In this document: in pieces, positions 34,080-45,677 of the stretch
How positions within the stretch are numbered: position 1 is the first letter of the stretch
Layout: each line of letters starts with the position of its first letter
NCBI RefSeq assembly: GCF_023091745.1
Contig: NC_068913.1
Coordinates: 15,146,001 to 15,210,000, forward strand
Reading direction: 5' to 3'
Source: Budorcas taxicolor
Taxonomy: Eukaryota > Chordata > Mammalia > Artiodactyla > Bovidae
Length of the DNA stretch: 64,000 nt
The notes under the pieces: model-generated
What the model was told of the DNA's origin: nothing
Seen by the model: the letters and a program-made list of their open reading frames with translations, nothing else
Database searches by the model: none
Program-made: the position numbers and the translations under genes

Positions 34080-34990
34080 GAGGTCAATAAAACCAAGTCC
34101 CTACACTTAAAAAGCTTACAATCTAGTCATGGACATAGACCGGGAAAAGCCATAATACAATTTGACACGTGCCTTAATAGGGGGACATACGTAATGCTAA
34201 GGGGGCTGATGAGAGGCAATGAGGGGTGGTGAATGATTGGGTAGGATTAGGTCTGGAGGACTTGACGCCTACATGGAGTCTTAACAAATAAGTTAATAAT
34301 GTAACCAACACAGGAGAGGCTTTTCAGTGAGAGTGAGTGTCAACTCATAGTACAGAGGCTGTACCTATGAACCTCAGAACTAGCCCAGTGAGGCTGGGTC
34401 ATGGGTCGGGATTGGGAGGAAAGCGGGTAGGTTGTAACAGATTAGGCAAAGAAAGTAGAAGCTAACAGATCGTGTGAGCTCAGTTGCTCAGTCATGTCCA
34501 ACTCCTTGCAACCCCATGGACTGTAGCCCCCCAGGCTCCTCTGTCCATGGGATTTTTCCAGGCAAGAATACTGGAGTCGGTTGCCATTTCCTCCTCCAAG
34601 AACAGATCATGAAAGATCCTAAATGACCTAGATTTTATCTTGAAAGTAATGATGAGCCATTAAGCTTTTCTAAGCAGAGAAATGACTTAGCCAGATACAT
34701 GTTTTGTAAAGTCATATTGACAAAGGATGGAGATTGGAGTAGGTGAGCGCGGGGCCTGGCAAGCCTAGAAGCAGAAAGTCATTTAAAATGCTGTTGTCTT
34801 CATCCAGACAAGAAATTCATTTAGGAGGCTCTGACCTTAAGGATAGAAAGAAGCATACATTTGAAAGGTCTTGAGGAAGTTCTGAAGCAGCATGTAGAGA
34901 AGAAAGAGGGAGGGGTAAAAATGAACATGGAGTGTCTGGCCCAGACAGTCAGTACAAAGTCCTAATGAGAGGAATGTTGAAACAGCTTTT
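34080..34990 (+). repeat. Ancient L2-like repeat, split by Bov-A
   Basis: AAAAAGCTTACAATCTAGTC at the start and GAGAAATGACTTAGCCAGAT after the Bov-A insertion keep the order of the same old family. Boundaries are approximate. Confidence 0.5.
34472..34600 (-). mobile_element. Bov-A SINE
   Basis: A reversed single Bov-A unit between AACAGATC duplications (34464-34471 and 34601-34608). It splits an older L2-like repeat. Confidence 0.94.
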
Positions 34991-35445
34991 TGTAGAAGGC
35001 AACAAGCTCACTTTCCTGTGCATTGCATCTGATGTGTCTATGTACAGCCTTGAGAAATCTCCAGTAGCTGTAAAATACGCATCTTAGAAATCAAGCCCAG
35101 AGATAAATATTTGAACATTGTCAGTATATGAACGCTAATTAAAGCTATTGGATGAGATCACCAGGGAAGAATGTGTAAACAGACACCAACAAGAGGACAG
35201 AAAACAGCCCCAGCCCCCCATAGGTAGTAGAAGGAACTGTAGAGGCTAAAAACAGTGGTTCAGAAGAGTGGGAGAGAAAGGTGTGATGGAAGCCAGCATA
35301 GGAGAGAGGAGGAAGCCGCCCAAACGTCAGATACCGCAGAGGTTCAGCAGTGTGTGTACTTCGATGGTTACTATGACAAGCACATGTGGAATGTTGCGGG
35401 TAGAAACCAGATTCAGTGGGCTGAGACACGAAGTTGGGACTAAGT

Positions 35446-35786
35446 ATGTGCTGTGCTGTGCTTATAATTGCTCAGTCGTGTCCAACTCTTTATGATCCCA
35501 TCAACTGTAGATCAGGCTCCTCTGTCCATGGGATTCTCCAGGTCAAGAATACTGGAGTGGGTTGCCATGCCCTCCTCCAGGGGATCTTCCTAACCCAGGG
35601 ATCGAACCCACGTCTCCCGCATTGCAGGCAGATTCTTTACCATCTGAGCCCCCAGGGAAGCCCTAGTATACTGGAGTGGGTAACCTATCCCTTCTCCAGG
35701 GGATCTTCCTGACCTTGGAATCAAACCAGTGTCTCCTGCATTGCAGGCAGATTTTTTTTTATCAGCTGAGCTACCAGGGAAGCTCT
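35446..35786 (-). mobile_element. Bov-tA SINE plus partial second copy, next to exon D
   Basis: A reversed full Bov-tA (to GCCCCCAGGGAAGCCC near 35662) is followed directly by a truncated second copy. The second copy starts TAGTATACTGGAGTGGGTAA and ends GAGCTACCAGGGAAGC, with a T9 run inside. The pair ends about 135 bp before exon D. Confidence 0.92.
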
Positions 35787-35920
35787 GGTATTAAGTCTGC
35801 CACAGCTTAAAAAGCAAGTACCATTTCAAGTGTGTAATATAGCATGCGTCTGTTGCAATAAGAATCTTTCCCTTGTGTTGTCATCTTGGCATAACCCATC
35901 CTGTGACTTCTTCCATTTAG

Positions 35921-36046
35921 TACCCTGAGCTGATGGTCGCTTCCTACAACAACAACGAAGATGCTCCCCATGAACCAGATGGAGTAGCCTTGGTTTGGAA
36001 CATGAAGTTTAAGAAAACCACACCAGAGTACGTCTTCCACTGTCAG
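35921..36046 (+). CDS. DYNC1I1: DYNC1I1 internal exon D (first WD40 repeat)
   Basis: This 126-nt, 42-codon exon encodes YPELMVASYNNNEDAPHEPD, then GVALVWNMKFKKTTPEYVFH and CQ. It completes the first WD repeat; the VALVWN core takes the place of the usual WD dipeptide strand. Both boundaries are in phase 0. The acceptor is TTCCATTTAG at 35911-35920 and the donor is CAG|GTAGGA at 36047. Methionine in ELMVAS and phenylalanine in NMKFKK are the DYNC1I1 versions (DYNC1I2 has ELLVAS and NMKYKK). A Bov-tA pair ends about 135 bp upstream, so the acceptor and its branch-point region remain non-repeat. I found no sign of the next WD exon between here and 64000. Confidence 0.98.
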
Positions 36047-37140
36047 GTAGGAGTCAGCACTGCAAAAATAACTGACATCTCCCGTGAGGCCAAATATAGC
36101 TCGTGCGGCCTTGCATCTGTTTCATGTGGAGAGGCAGCACAGAGCTTAAAAACGGAATTGTTGACAATTTTGGAAAATTCCCCCACAGTAACCTAATGTT
36201 TTGGGAAAGTGGCCACCCTCTCCAAACAGTTAGGAAGCCTGGTTGGAGACTGTGTGTCATTTTCTTTCTATTTAAAACAGCGCCATGAGGACGAGTTTAT
36301 AAAGGCCTCGCACTTAGGAAGAAATCCGGGTGTACCACTTCCTCTGCTTAGCAGGAACATATGTCCGCCCACCCACGTGGACATCCGCAGAGCAATAGCA
36401 TTTCAAGTTCCCTCCTCGCTCTGAAACGCAGTTCAATGCGATTTCGCCAGTTTTAAGTTGACAGGCACCATCTTACTTCACAGATAATAACACTTTGGTA
36501 GCCAATTTAGGGGAAGGTTTATCACCCTCTTTTTTTGAATTGTTGAGAAATAGAGATACTGTTTCTGGATTGCAACTAGTTTGGGATGTTTTACTGCTTG
36601 TGTCTGCTGACACATTGGTCCACTCCTCCATCTGACACAACACAGGCTGGAAGTCTGTAACAACTGCCCTGTTGCCACGGCTCTGCTGAAATAATAGGCC
36701 TTGGTAGTGGCCAGTATACCAACCCCTGTATTAATGCCCCTCTCCTATGATTATGCACAGGAAAATGCAAACAAACATTCTAGCTCAAAGTTTCAGCTCC
36801 TCAGATATAATTCAGAGGTCCTGAGTGACGGATTACTCGGAAAACAAATACATCAGTTGAAGAGACTGGGTAAACTTGTTGATATTTGAAAGCTTAGTGC
36901 CATTTTATATCTAAGAGCTGAGTATCGTTTTGAACTAAAATATGTTTAGACTTTAGAACATTATCAGATATAATTTGAGGAACAAGGACTGCTGGAACAA
37001 AGGTCCTAGCTTCAACCTGATTGAGTAACCTCTAACTCTGACCATGTTTTTCTAATTTGCTATCATAAAAACAACAAGAAGTCCTGGTCTGCATAGTAAA
37101 TAACCTTTATTTTTTGAACCTTTGAAATGAGAACAGTTTT

Positions 37141-37160
37141 TTCTTTCTTTCTTTCTTTTT
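37141..37160. repeat. (CTTT)n microsatellite
   Basis: TTCTTTCTTTCTTTCTTTTT, four to five pyrimidine tetramers. Confidence 0.95.
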
Positions 37161-37299
37161 AAGATTATCAAATTTGTCAGTCTGATATGCTCTTTCTGTA
37201 AACATAGAAGCACAGAATCCTAATTTTATTCAGTTTAAAGAGTTTTGCTGAATTACCGAGCAAATACTAAAAGGATTATGGGATAAACAGAAGCACATT

Positions 37300-37318
37300 A
37301 AAAAAAAAAAAAAAAAAA
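37300..37318. repeat. A19 homopolymer
   Basis: Nineteen A after CACATT. No attached SINE was recognised. Confidence 0.96.
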
Positions 37319-37953
37319 CAGCGCCATTTGAAGTATTTTGAATAGTGTATAAATCATATACTGAATTTTTTTAACTTTAAGAAGTGACACACTATGTTGT
37401 TTTGGTCAGTGTACAAAATGTTTATCATCATCAAAAAAATGTTTATTATTATATTAACTAGCGGTGGGTTGCCTGTGACAATAACAGTTTGAGAATGTGC
37501 TTAACATTCACAACATTGCATGGTAACAGGTCAGTAGGAACTAATAAGTTGAGTGAAGACACAAATTCCAGAAGGTTTGGGAATTAACTAGAATTTACAA
37601 ATTTTCAAATTGTGTTTTCTGACGCATTGACTGAGAAGAACATCCTTTCTTTTCGTCTCCTGCTATCTTTGGGATCATTTATGAAAAGCTTCACCAGAAT
37701 GCCTTTAACCTTATTTTTACTTGCTTTTTAAATGCTCCAATGTACGTGTTCTAGAAGATATGCTCTTGATTTTTTTTCAAGTCAGAAGTGCTCTTCATAT
37801 CCTACCAAAAGATACTAAGATATCTCTGTATCCCCCAAATTCCTACTACTATCTTCACTTCATCTGGTGACCAGAAGCTGGCGGGGGGAATTTCTTGCTT
37901 TTGCTCCCTATTTGAGAAATTTCGTACCCAACTCCCTGCCCCTTCTTACCACG

Positions 37954-37975
37954 CCCCGCCCCGCCCCCCCCCCCC
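37954..37975 (-). repeat. C-rich tract with G-quadruplex potential on the minus strand
   Basis: C4-G-C4-G-C12. The minus strand reads as a run of twelve G, then two G4 runs separated by single C, which meets the usual four-run, short-loop quadruplex pattern. Confidence 0.85.
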
Positions 37976-38387
37976 ACACTTATTCCCTCTGGCTCACTCA
38001 TTGCTGGGGTCTGCTTCTGAGGTGGTCAGAAGAGCAAGAGTTTTTCCAGGAGGGGATTCACCCGTGTTGAACGTGACGCAGTGTGCCCTGGAGAGTACCA
38101 TCTCTGTTGGGATAGTGGCCCATCTTGCCACAGTTGATCTCGATGAAGTTTCAGTCACCACCAAGTAAGTAACAGTGGTTGCGGAAGTGCTGTGATCCTG
38201 AGTGTGGCTGAGCTGTTGGGAGACCAACGCAGGGTTAACTTGGACACCCAGGGAGGGTGCGCATGACTTGGGGGGTGGAGGTGAGGTGGAGGGAAGGAGT
38301 AACAGGACGGTTTGGTTGCCGTGACGTAGCCATGGTAGTTCAGGGGGAATTTGGAGTGGCCACAGGACTAAAACTAGTGACGTGTAG

Positions 38388-38533
38388 AAGTGTTAGCCGC
38401 TCAGTTGTGTCTGATGCTTTGCAACCCCAGGGACTGTAGCCCCTCGGGCTCTTCTGTCCATAATTCTCCAGGCTAGAATATTGGAGTGGGTAGCCATTCC
38501 CTTCTCCATGGGATCTTCCCAACCCAGGGATGA
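38388..38533 (-). mobile_element. Bov-tA SINE, truncated
   Basis: A reversed Bov-A body with the first part of the tRNA-like region. The head beyond CCCAACCCAGGGATGAGAC is missing. Confidence 0.9.
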
Positions 38534-40149
38534 GACATGAGAGAAACCAAACCGTCCACTCACTGACCTCTCACTCTTTGTTACGCCCCTTCAAATCATT
38601 AGTAGAGCTTATTTATTGCAGCTGGTCCTCTCTAGATACACTCTCACTGAAATTGGGTAGGTTGAACTTGTTTCCACATTCTCCTGTGATGTTCTAATAG
38701 TTTCAAAATTAGTTTGCTTAATAAGAAAGGGGGCTGAGGGTAGGGAGGAGCTGCGAGTGCCTTATGATTGTACTTTTATCAGTTTGGACTAATTGCATTA
38801 GCTGGCCATTTCTTGCTGATCTCTGCCGATTCTCCGTGTTTTTGGCAAGTCTATGTAGATGCAAACAAATCCTTTGATTCAGAAAAACATCATCTGGGGC
38901 ACTAGAAAACAAATGCACAAGATACAGACAGCGGTTCAGTGTTCCTTTGCGAAGACTGACAGGCTTTTATCCTAAATGGTAAAAAGATTGCAGGAGGAAG
39001 GCTCCTTTCTCTCTGAAAATAGCAAAGCCAAATACCCTCTACTTTCGTGGGCAGTCTTCTGTCTTTACTAAACTGAATTTTTAGTATGGGCTCTGGTTCT
39101 GCGTTTTCTATTTTCATTTCAGTAAGAGCCATCCGTACTTGGAAGACATCAGTGGACTCTGCGTGGAAGTCAGTCACTGGTCCCCGCCACACCGTCTGGC
39201 AGCGCTCCTGCCGTCTTCTGTAGTGGCTTCCCCACACTGTCATTAGATCATGCGTCTGACCACCCTGCATTGCTTACCCTGGTGTGGTCTTTCTCTTTTA
39301 AAACAGAATGAGTAGAATCAGAAATACATATCTTAGAATTAGCTGCATTGAGGAAAGTGGAAAAGCTATATTGAGAGGCTTGGCTTTGTCAGAGGTTTTT
39401 ATTTTTACTTTTATTTTTTTTTCCCGATTTGGTTTCTTTGTCCTTGGCATTCTCTTCTTATTATCTGACAATGACCTGAAATTGACATAGACCCAAATCG
39501 CTCCTGATTTGGGGGTTGGAGCGGGGGAAGCAGAATGTGAAGTGGGGTTCATACCAACTAACCTCATTTGTGCCCGTGTTTAAAATCCTCAGCTGACTTT
39601 TTCTGCGTCTTCTCTTCTCATTAAGGTTCTATAAAGATTACAGATTGAGATTGCAGTGACAGCTTTAGCCATTCAGCATCTGGTTCTGCATGAGGTTCTC
39701 CCAGGCTGCAGACCTCCCCAGGAGGAGTGATGGGATTGTGGGCTGCTGGTGGGGGCAGTGGACACAGTGGGCATGCAGCTCTGTTCCTGGCTGACCACAC
39801 TGCCGAGTGACCACGGGGTAGTTGGTGAGGCATTGTCGTCACGTCATAGAGAGGAGACTTCCTCCAACTCTGGTGGAGCTGTGAGGTTTATTGCAATAAA
39901 CTTGATTTCTTCTCCCATCAACTTTCGTCCCTTCCCTAGTCCAGACTGTGGCATGTAATCTAAATAACAAAACAGCTATAGACACAAAGATATGCATTAA
40001 TTTAAAATTTCCCAAGGTATGTTATGACCAGAAAAGTGTTAGAATTTGACTTACAGATTCTTTTTTTAATTAAGGGAGGGTAACTTCCTTATGGCCGCAC
40101 TGATTTTTTTTTTTTAAGTCATTTTCTAAGCTTTTCAACGTGGAAAGTA

Positions 40150-40377
40150 GTTGTTGCTCGGTTGTTGTTCTTTAGTCGCTAAGTCGTGTCTGACTCTTTT
40201 GTGACCTCATGGACTGTAGCTTTCCAGGCTCCTCTGTCCGTGGGATTGCCCAGGCAAGAATACTGCAGTGGGTTGCCATTCCTCCTTCAGGAGATCTTCC
40301 TAACCCAGGGCTGGAACCTGCATCTCCTGCATTAGCAAGCGGATTCTTTACCACTGAGCCACCAGGGAAGGAAGCCC
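40150..40377 (-). mobile_element. Bov-tA SINE
   Basis: A reversed copy that starts with a TTGTTGTTCTTTAGTCGCTA tail and ends CCACTGAGCCACCAGGGAAG. Confidence 0.93.
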
Positions 40378-40815
40378 TGTTACTCTGTAGAGGTCAGAAA
40401 AGAGAAGGGATGAATGAAGAGAAAACAACTATATCCCAATAAATTTGGAAAAAAAAAAAAAGTTTGACAACTAGGTTATATATTCAATATGAATTCCTGG
40501 GCTGACAAAGTGAGGGCACATATTAGGTGCTTAGTGACTGGCGAATGAACTCCATGGATAAGGACGGGCCGACGAATGTAAGACCCAGTTTTCAAAGGCA
40601 ATGCAGGATGGAGAGACCCCAAAGAGCAAACCAGCATCATTGCTTGTATAGATTGTGAGATGCATTTTGAGGTACATAATTGTGGGTAATTAAGGAATTC
40701 AGGTGATACAAAGATAGAATTAAACTTTTACACAAAAGATTCAGGTTATAAGGATCAGACAAGAACAGCAGCAGCACAGCAGTGCTATTTTGTGTCTTTA
40801 GGAAAAAGCACACGG

Positions 40816-41115
40816 TGATAACTCAGTTGGTTAGAATCTGCCTGCAATGCAGGAGACCCCGGTTCAATTGGTGGGTCAGGAAGATCCACTGGGGAAGGGA
40901 TAGGCTACCCACTCCAGTATTCTTGGGCTTCCCTGGTGGTTCAGCTGGTAAAGAATCTGACTGCAATGCTGGAGATCTGAGTTCGATCCCTAGGTTGGGA
41001 AGATCCCCTGGAGAAGGGAAAGGCTACTCACTGCAGTATTCTGGCCTGGAGAATTCCATGGACTGCATGGAGTTGCAAAGAGTCAGATGTGACTGAGTGA
41101 CTTTCACTTCACTTT
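40816..41115 (+). mobile_element. Composite Bov-tA/Bov-tA SINE insertion
   Basis: A first copy broken off after CCACTCCAGTATTCTTG is fused directly to the full head of a second copy (GGCTTCCCTGGTGGTTCAGC). The second continues to ACTTTCACTTCACTTT. One pair of 7-bp repeats, CACACGG (40809-40815 and 41116-41122), flanks the whole block. Confidence 0.92.
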
Positions 41116-42017
41116 CACACGGGAATTTACATGTACTTGCTGAAATGAAATGCAGACCCTTGGAAACTCTTCTTTTATGCCAATTGAGTAAGACTGGTCC
41201 GACGAGAGAGGCTTGAGCTAGACACTGACTCATTAACTCAAACAGCAGGGACTTTTCTTTTTCTGTTTCAACCCAGGAAGCTGGCAGCAGAGAAACTGCC
41301 TTGCCAGCGTTCATTCTTTATCTGCCTGCTTTCTAGAATCTTCGCTAAAAATTAACATAAGAAGCAAAACTGGTCATTAGGATACATCTAGGGAGATTAG
41401 TTATCGGCAGGATTATAACAAATAGATAGTATCAGGGGCAATTCTTCATCTGAAAATAGCATTGAAGGGGCTGTATACCTGACAAGTGGCCAAGCGAGCT
41501 ATTATTACATGCAAGGGATGCTGTAAAAGACAGCCCATCTTTGAACAACTTATTTTTAAATTGTTTCGTCTTGCCATGTCATGTTGCAAGTGATCAAGCT
41601 GACATTCAGTGTTATTACAAAGCTACCTAAGATTTATTAATGTTTGCTCTGCCCCATTGATGTGCACACAGGTTGGAGGCAGAGAACTCAGTGTTGAAGA
41701 TTTTACTCAGTCCCCTAAATGCCCTTCTCTCTTCTTGCCATGTGCTGTGCTAAAACGGTCTGAACTGGGCTTTCTGCAGTTGTGCTTCATCAAGGAATTG
41801 CCCAGGAATCATTGGTGCTGTGCAGTGAGCTCCAGGAAACAGCATGAGTGAGGCTTCCAGCCTGTAACTCTGCTTGTCTTCCGCACCCTGCCCCCTGGCC
41901 ATTCACTGAGGTCCCAAGAGCCTGGTCTAATGGAAATGAGTGTTATCAGGGGTCTGGCTTGAATGCCAATGGACATCTGTTTACCTCTTAGGATTATTGT
42001 GAGGATAAAAGAGATAA

Positions 42018-42140
42018 TATGGAGAAGGAAATGGCAACCCACTCCAGTATTCTTGCCTGGAGAATCCCATGGACAAGAGAAGCCTGGCGGGCTACAGTCT
42101 ACACGATCGCAAAGAGTTGAACATGACCGAGCACTGAACA
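42018..42140 (+). mobile_element. Bov-A SINE fragment
   Basis: A Bov-A monomer from GGAGAAGGAAATGGCAACCC to GAACATGACCGAGCACTGAA. It lies between a MIR-like relic and an MLT1-like LTR. Confidence 0.92.
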
Positions 42141-42146
42141 CAGTGT

Positions 42147-42492
42147 GTCCAGGCTGTCATAACAATGTATCACAGACTGGGTGGCTTAAAAAGCAGAAAA
42201 CAATTTTCTCACAGTTCTGGAGCGGGTAAGTTCAAGATCAAGGTGCCAGCTGTTGTGGTTTCTGGTGAGGACTCTCCCTGACTTACAGGTGACTGCCTTT
42301 TAGGTCTGTCCTCATGTAGAGAGAGAGTGTGAGTGAGCTTTTCTCATATTTTAATACCATGATGAGGGCCTCCCCTTTATGACCTCATTTAAACCTAATT
42401 ACCTCCCAAAGCACCCGTCTCCAGATAACATCACTCTGAGTTTTAGGACTCCAGCATATGACTTTGAGGAGAACATAATCCCATAGTAATAG
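42147..42492 (-). mobile_element. MLT1-type LTR
   Basis: Includes CTGTCATAACAATGTATCAC, TTTTCTCACAGTTCTGGAGC and ATGACCTCATTTAAACCTAA in the reverse orientation of MLT1. The outer 3' end is diverged. Confidence 0.78.
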
Positions 42493-42950
42493 GGGAACAT
42501 GCTTTGAAGAGACAGAAGCATTCTCTTTAAATTTGGTTGTTTCTCTGTTACTGCTTGATAGTCCATCTCATTTAAGGACGCTTAAACTTTGGTGTTCTTA
42601 TTTTCCTTACTTGAGTATTTTACAAAGAAATCTCACCTTACGTATTCATCCATTCACTCATTCCTTTATTCATACACTTACAGGGTACCCACTATGGCAA
42701 CAATAGGCTAGAGCTGAGAAGAGGCCATCCCCTCCCGACGAGAAGTCTTCAGTTGGCCCCAGTCCCCACCCATGCCCTAATTCCCATCACCTGGCCATCT
42801 CCTCTCATTAGACCCCCATGTGTGCTTTTTATATACAAGAGCCAAGTGAAGAGGAAACCTGAGCAGTTACAAAGTTCTACCTTCCCAGCCATTTAAACTT
42901 GTTTCATGACTAAATGATGAGATATTTACTGAGTCCTAGGAGACAGTTGG

Positions 42951-43165
42951 GGCTTCCCAGGTGGCTCAGTGGGTAAAGAAACTACCTACAATGCAGGAGA
43001 TGCCAGAGATATGGGTTCGATTCCTGAGTTGGGAAGATCCCCTAGAGGCGGGCATGGCAACCCACTCCAGCATTCTTGCCTGGAGAATCCCATGGACAGA
43101 GGAGCCTGGTAGGCTACAGTCCATAGGTTGCAAAGAGATATGACTGAAGCAACTGAGCACAGTAC
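42951..43165 (+). mobile_element. Bov-tA SINE, first of an adjacent pair
   Basis: A full copy with an intact B box (GGTTCGATTCC). Flanked by AGGAGACAGTTGG (42938-42950) and AGGAAACAGTTGG (43166-43178), 13 bp with one mismatch. Confidence 0.95.
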
Positions 43166-43178
43166 AGGAAACAGTTGG

Positions 43179-43388
43179 GGCTTCCCTGGAGGTTCAGCGG
43201 TAAAGAATCTGCCTGCAATGCAGGAGACCTGAGTTTGATCCCTGGGTCGGGAAGATCCCCTGGAAGAGGGCATGGCAACTCACTCTAGTACTGTTGCCTA
43301 AAGAATCCCATGGACAGAGGAGCCTGGCAGGCTGCAGTCCATAGGGCTGCAAAGAGTCGGATACAACTGAACAACTGAGCATGCACGG
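43179..43388 (+). mobile_element. Bov-tA SINE, second of an adjacent pair
   Basis: A full copy that starts GGCTTCCCTGGAGGTTCAGC, exactly after the downstream target duplication of the previous SINE. Its own 3' flank has a partial resemblance (AGGAGGCAGT at 43396). Confidence 0.94.
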
Positions 43389-43696
43389 GACGGGCAGGAG
43401 GCAGTATGTAGAAAGCATTCACTGTTAGGCACCAGTGTCAGTTATTTACTATGCAGGACTGAAATTATAAGTATGTAACAATCTGTACAGTACTGTCCAG
43501 AGAGCATGGATTAGGGCCCCCTTTGTGTTAGGCATCTCACCTGTAGGTGCTGAATGGGGGAGGTCATGACTGAAGGGTGCAAGAGGGAGGGTGCAGGGGT
43601 CCAGTAGCAGGGGAGCACTGGGAGGATGTGGGGAAAAGCATTTTTCTAACAAGTACAAAGTCATCTCAGTGTTTTGGTAACTGGTACTATTGTGTT

Positions 43697-44215
43697 ATGA
43701 CCAACCCAGATAGCATATTGAAAAGCAGAGACATTACTTTGCCAACAAAGATCCATCTAGTCAAGGCTATGGTTTTTCCAGTGGTCATGTATGGATGTGA
43801 GAGTTGGACTGTGAAGAAGGCTGAGTGCCGAAGAATTGATGCTTTTGAACTGTGGTGTTGGAGAAGACTCCTGAGAGTCCTTGGACTGCAAGGAGATCCA
43901 ACCAGTCCATTCTGAAGGAGATCAGCCCTGGGGTTTCTTTGGAAGGACTGATGCTTGAAACTCCAGTACTTTGGCCACCTCATGCAAAGAGTTGACTCAT
44001 TGGAAAAGACTCTGCTGCTGGGAGGGATTGGGGGCAGGAGGAGAAGGGGACGACCGAGGATGAGATGGCTGGATGGCATCACTGACTCAATGGACGTGAG
44101 TCTGAGTGAACTCCGGGAGTTGGTGATGGACAGGGAGGCCTGGCGTGCTGCGATTCATGGGGTCGCAAAGAGTCGGACACGACTGAGCGACTGAACTGAC
44201 TGACTGAACTGACCG
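43697..44215 (+). mobile_element. BovB 3' fragment (5'-truncated)
   Basis: Matches the BovB 3' end from the KSRDITLPTKIHLVKAMVFP-like region through GRRRRGRPRMRWLDGITDSM to the GACTGAACTGACTGACTGAA tail. It is flanked by TTGTGTT at 43690-43696 and 44216-44222, a possible 7-bp target duplication. This appears to be the least decayed BovB tail in the window. Confidence 0.92.
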
Positions 44216-44371
44216 TTGTGTTGCGACACGTGTCTGCAGTAGGATCCCTGCTGGTCTGCTTCCCCCATATACAGATAGGTACAGATGCCTCGGTTTTCAT
44301 GGCTCAGTTACTCACACGGATTGTCTCAGGCACAGGCTTCATAAGAGTACCCACTGGTCTCTTCTATAGTT

Positions 44372-44572
44372 CGTGTGTGTGTGCAGTCGTGTCCAGTTCT
44401 TTGCAACCCCATGGCCTGTATCCCTCCAGGCTCCTCTGTCCGTGGGATTCTCCAGGCAAGAATGTTGGAGTAGGTTGCCATTCCCTCCTCCAGGGGATCT
44501 TCCCAACCTAGGAATCAAACCTGTGTCTCCTGCATTGGCAAGCAGGTTCTTTACCACTAGTAAAGAAGCCCA
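44372..44572 (-). mobile_element. Bov-tA SINE
   Basis: A reversed copy. It has a short GT run at the tail side and CTCCTGCATTGGCAAGCAGG in the tRNA-like head. Confidence 0.93.
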
Positions 44573-45394
44573 CCGTAGCTCACGTGGCTGCATTGAATTC
44601 CGTAGAGATGCGCTGGCCCTTTGCCATGCTGAGCTCACTCTGTAGACCCTGGAGCGAGAGTAAAGACCATGAGGCTGACCCATGTTCTACTTTCATCTGA
44701 GACCAGATTAGCATCTCTGTTAGGAGCTGTGTCTCCTAAAGGCTTGGGCTCCAATCCCCCTAGTTGGGGCATCCGTTCTCTGAAATCTCAGATTGTGCTT
44801 TTCCTTTATCCTACAGTATTTTAATATAGGCAGAAGCAGGTTGAAATTCTACCAGGTGGTCTCAAAGGAAAGAGAGGTCTCAGAGAGGCACCCCTCTCCC
44901 TCAGAGGTGTGGGGGTGGAGGATCTCACTGCAGGAAAGGAAACAGCAGCCAGAGATGGACTGTGGTGAGGCTCCAGACCATGTTAGTGCCCCACCCCACC
45001 CCCCGCAAGGGTGTTCTGGGCTGCAACCACCTCTGAGGCGGGGCCTCTGCATTGCTTTGGCGTCTTTATGTTCTAAACACAGCCTCAGTCTGGACTTCAG
45101 CCCATCTGTTTCTAAAGAATAGACATCTTCCCCCTTGATGAGCTTCAGGGAAACCTTCCAGTTTGTGTATGTCTTTAGGTTGCCTCATACTATTGGATGA
45201 AAGGGATGTAATACGTACAGGTACAGTCAGATTTCCCAGGAGTCCCATCTTTATTAAAATTTATTTTGGGCAGTGGCTCCTAGAAAAATGGGGGATCTGT
45301 CCATTTTTCATATTAAGTTTTGAGCTTGTCTAAAAGCATTATTATCAAAGAATTTGTGGAAGGAGAATGAGCCTCCTTACTTGCAGGGAAATTT

Positions 45395-45677
45395 TTTAAT
45401 TATTTACTCGGCTGTGCTGGGTCTTTGTTGCTGTATGGGCTGCTCTCTAGTCGCGGTACGCAGACTTCTCATTGCAATGGCTTCTCTTGTTGCAGACCAC
45501 AGGCGCTAGAGGGATTTCAGTAGTTGCAGCTCCTGGGCTCTTGAGCTCAGGCTCAGTAGCTGTGGTACACGGGCTTAGTTGCTCCACAGCATTGGGATCC
45601 TCCGAGATCAGGGATAGAACCCATGTCTCCTATATTGACAGGCGGATTCTTGACCTTTGAACCACCAGGGAAGCCCC
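45395..45677 (-). mobile_element. CHR-1-type tRNA-derived SINE
   Basis: The reversed element includes GGGTCTTTGTTGCTGTATGG and GTGGTACACGGGCTTAGTTG, ending GAACCACCAGGGAAGCCC. The flanks share GGGAAA. Confidence 0.88.

Larger units (their letters stand above)
26577..35920 (+). other. DYNC1I1: DYNC1I1 intron between exons C and D (9,344 bp)
   Basis: A complete intron. It carries a BovB tail, ancient L2-like pieces, a CHR SINE, five Bov-tA/Bov-A insertions, three L1-type 3' fragments and MIR relics. Region 28770-29565 holds no recognisable gene. Region 32700-34060 is free of recognisable repeats and includes the inverted repeat at 33362-33397. Confidence 0.94.

Noticed and set aside
37786..38164. 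A 379-nt open stretch between an acceptor-like TTCAAGTCAG and a donor-like CAA|GTAAGT, possibly a cassette exon
   Set aside because: Entered in phase 0 from exon D it meets a TAA within about 11 codons. The long frame open across it begins at GTG in another phase and runs through the C-rich tract.
42951..43025. tRNA gene-like A and B boxes
   Set aside because: The head of Bov-tA is derived from a tRNA but has no proper cloverleaf and is fused to a Bov-A body. It is a SINE promoter, not a tRNA gene.
40816..43388. Spaced similar units that might suggest a CRISPR-like or regulatory array
   Set aside because: The units are Bov-tA SINEs with target duplications in a mammalian intron. Spacing and orientation are irregular.
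43577..44194. Protein-like plus-strand frames with RRRRGRPRMRWLDGITDSM
   Set aside because: This is the C-terminal part of a 5'-truncated BovB, not a host gene.
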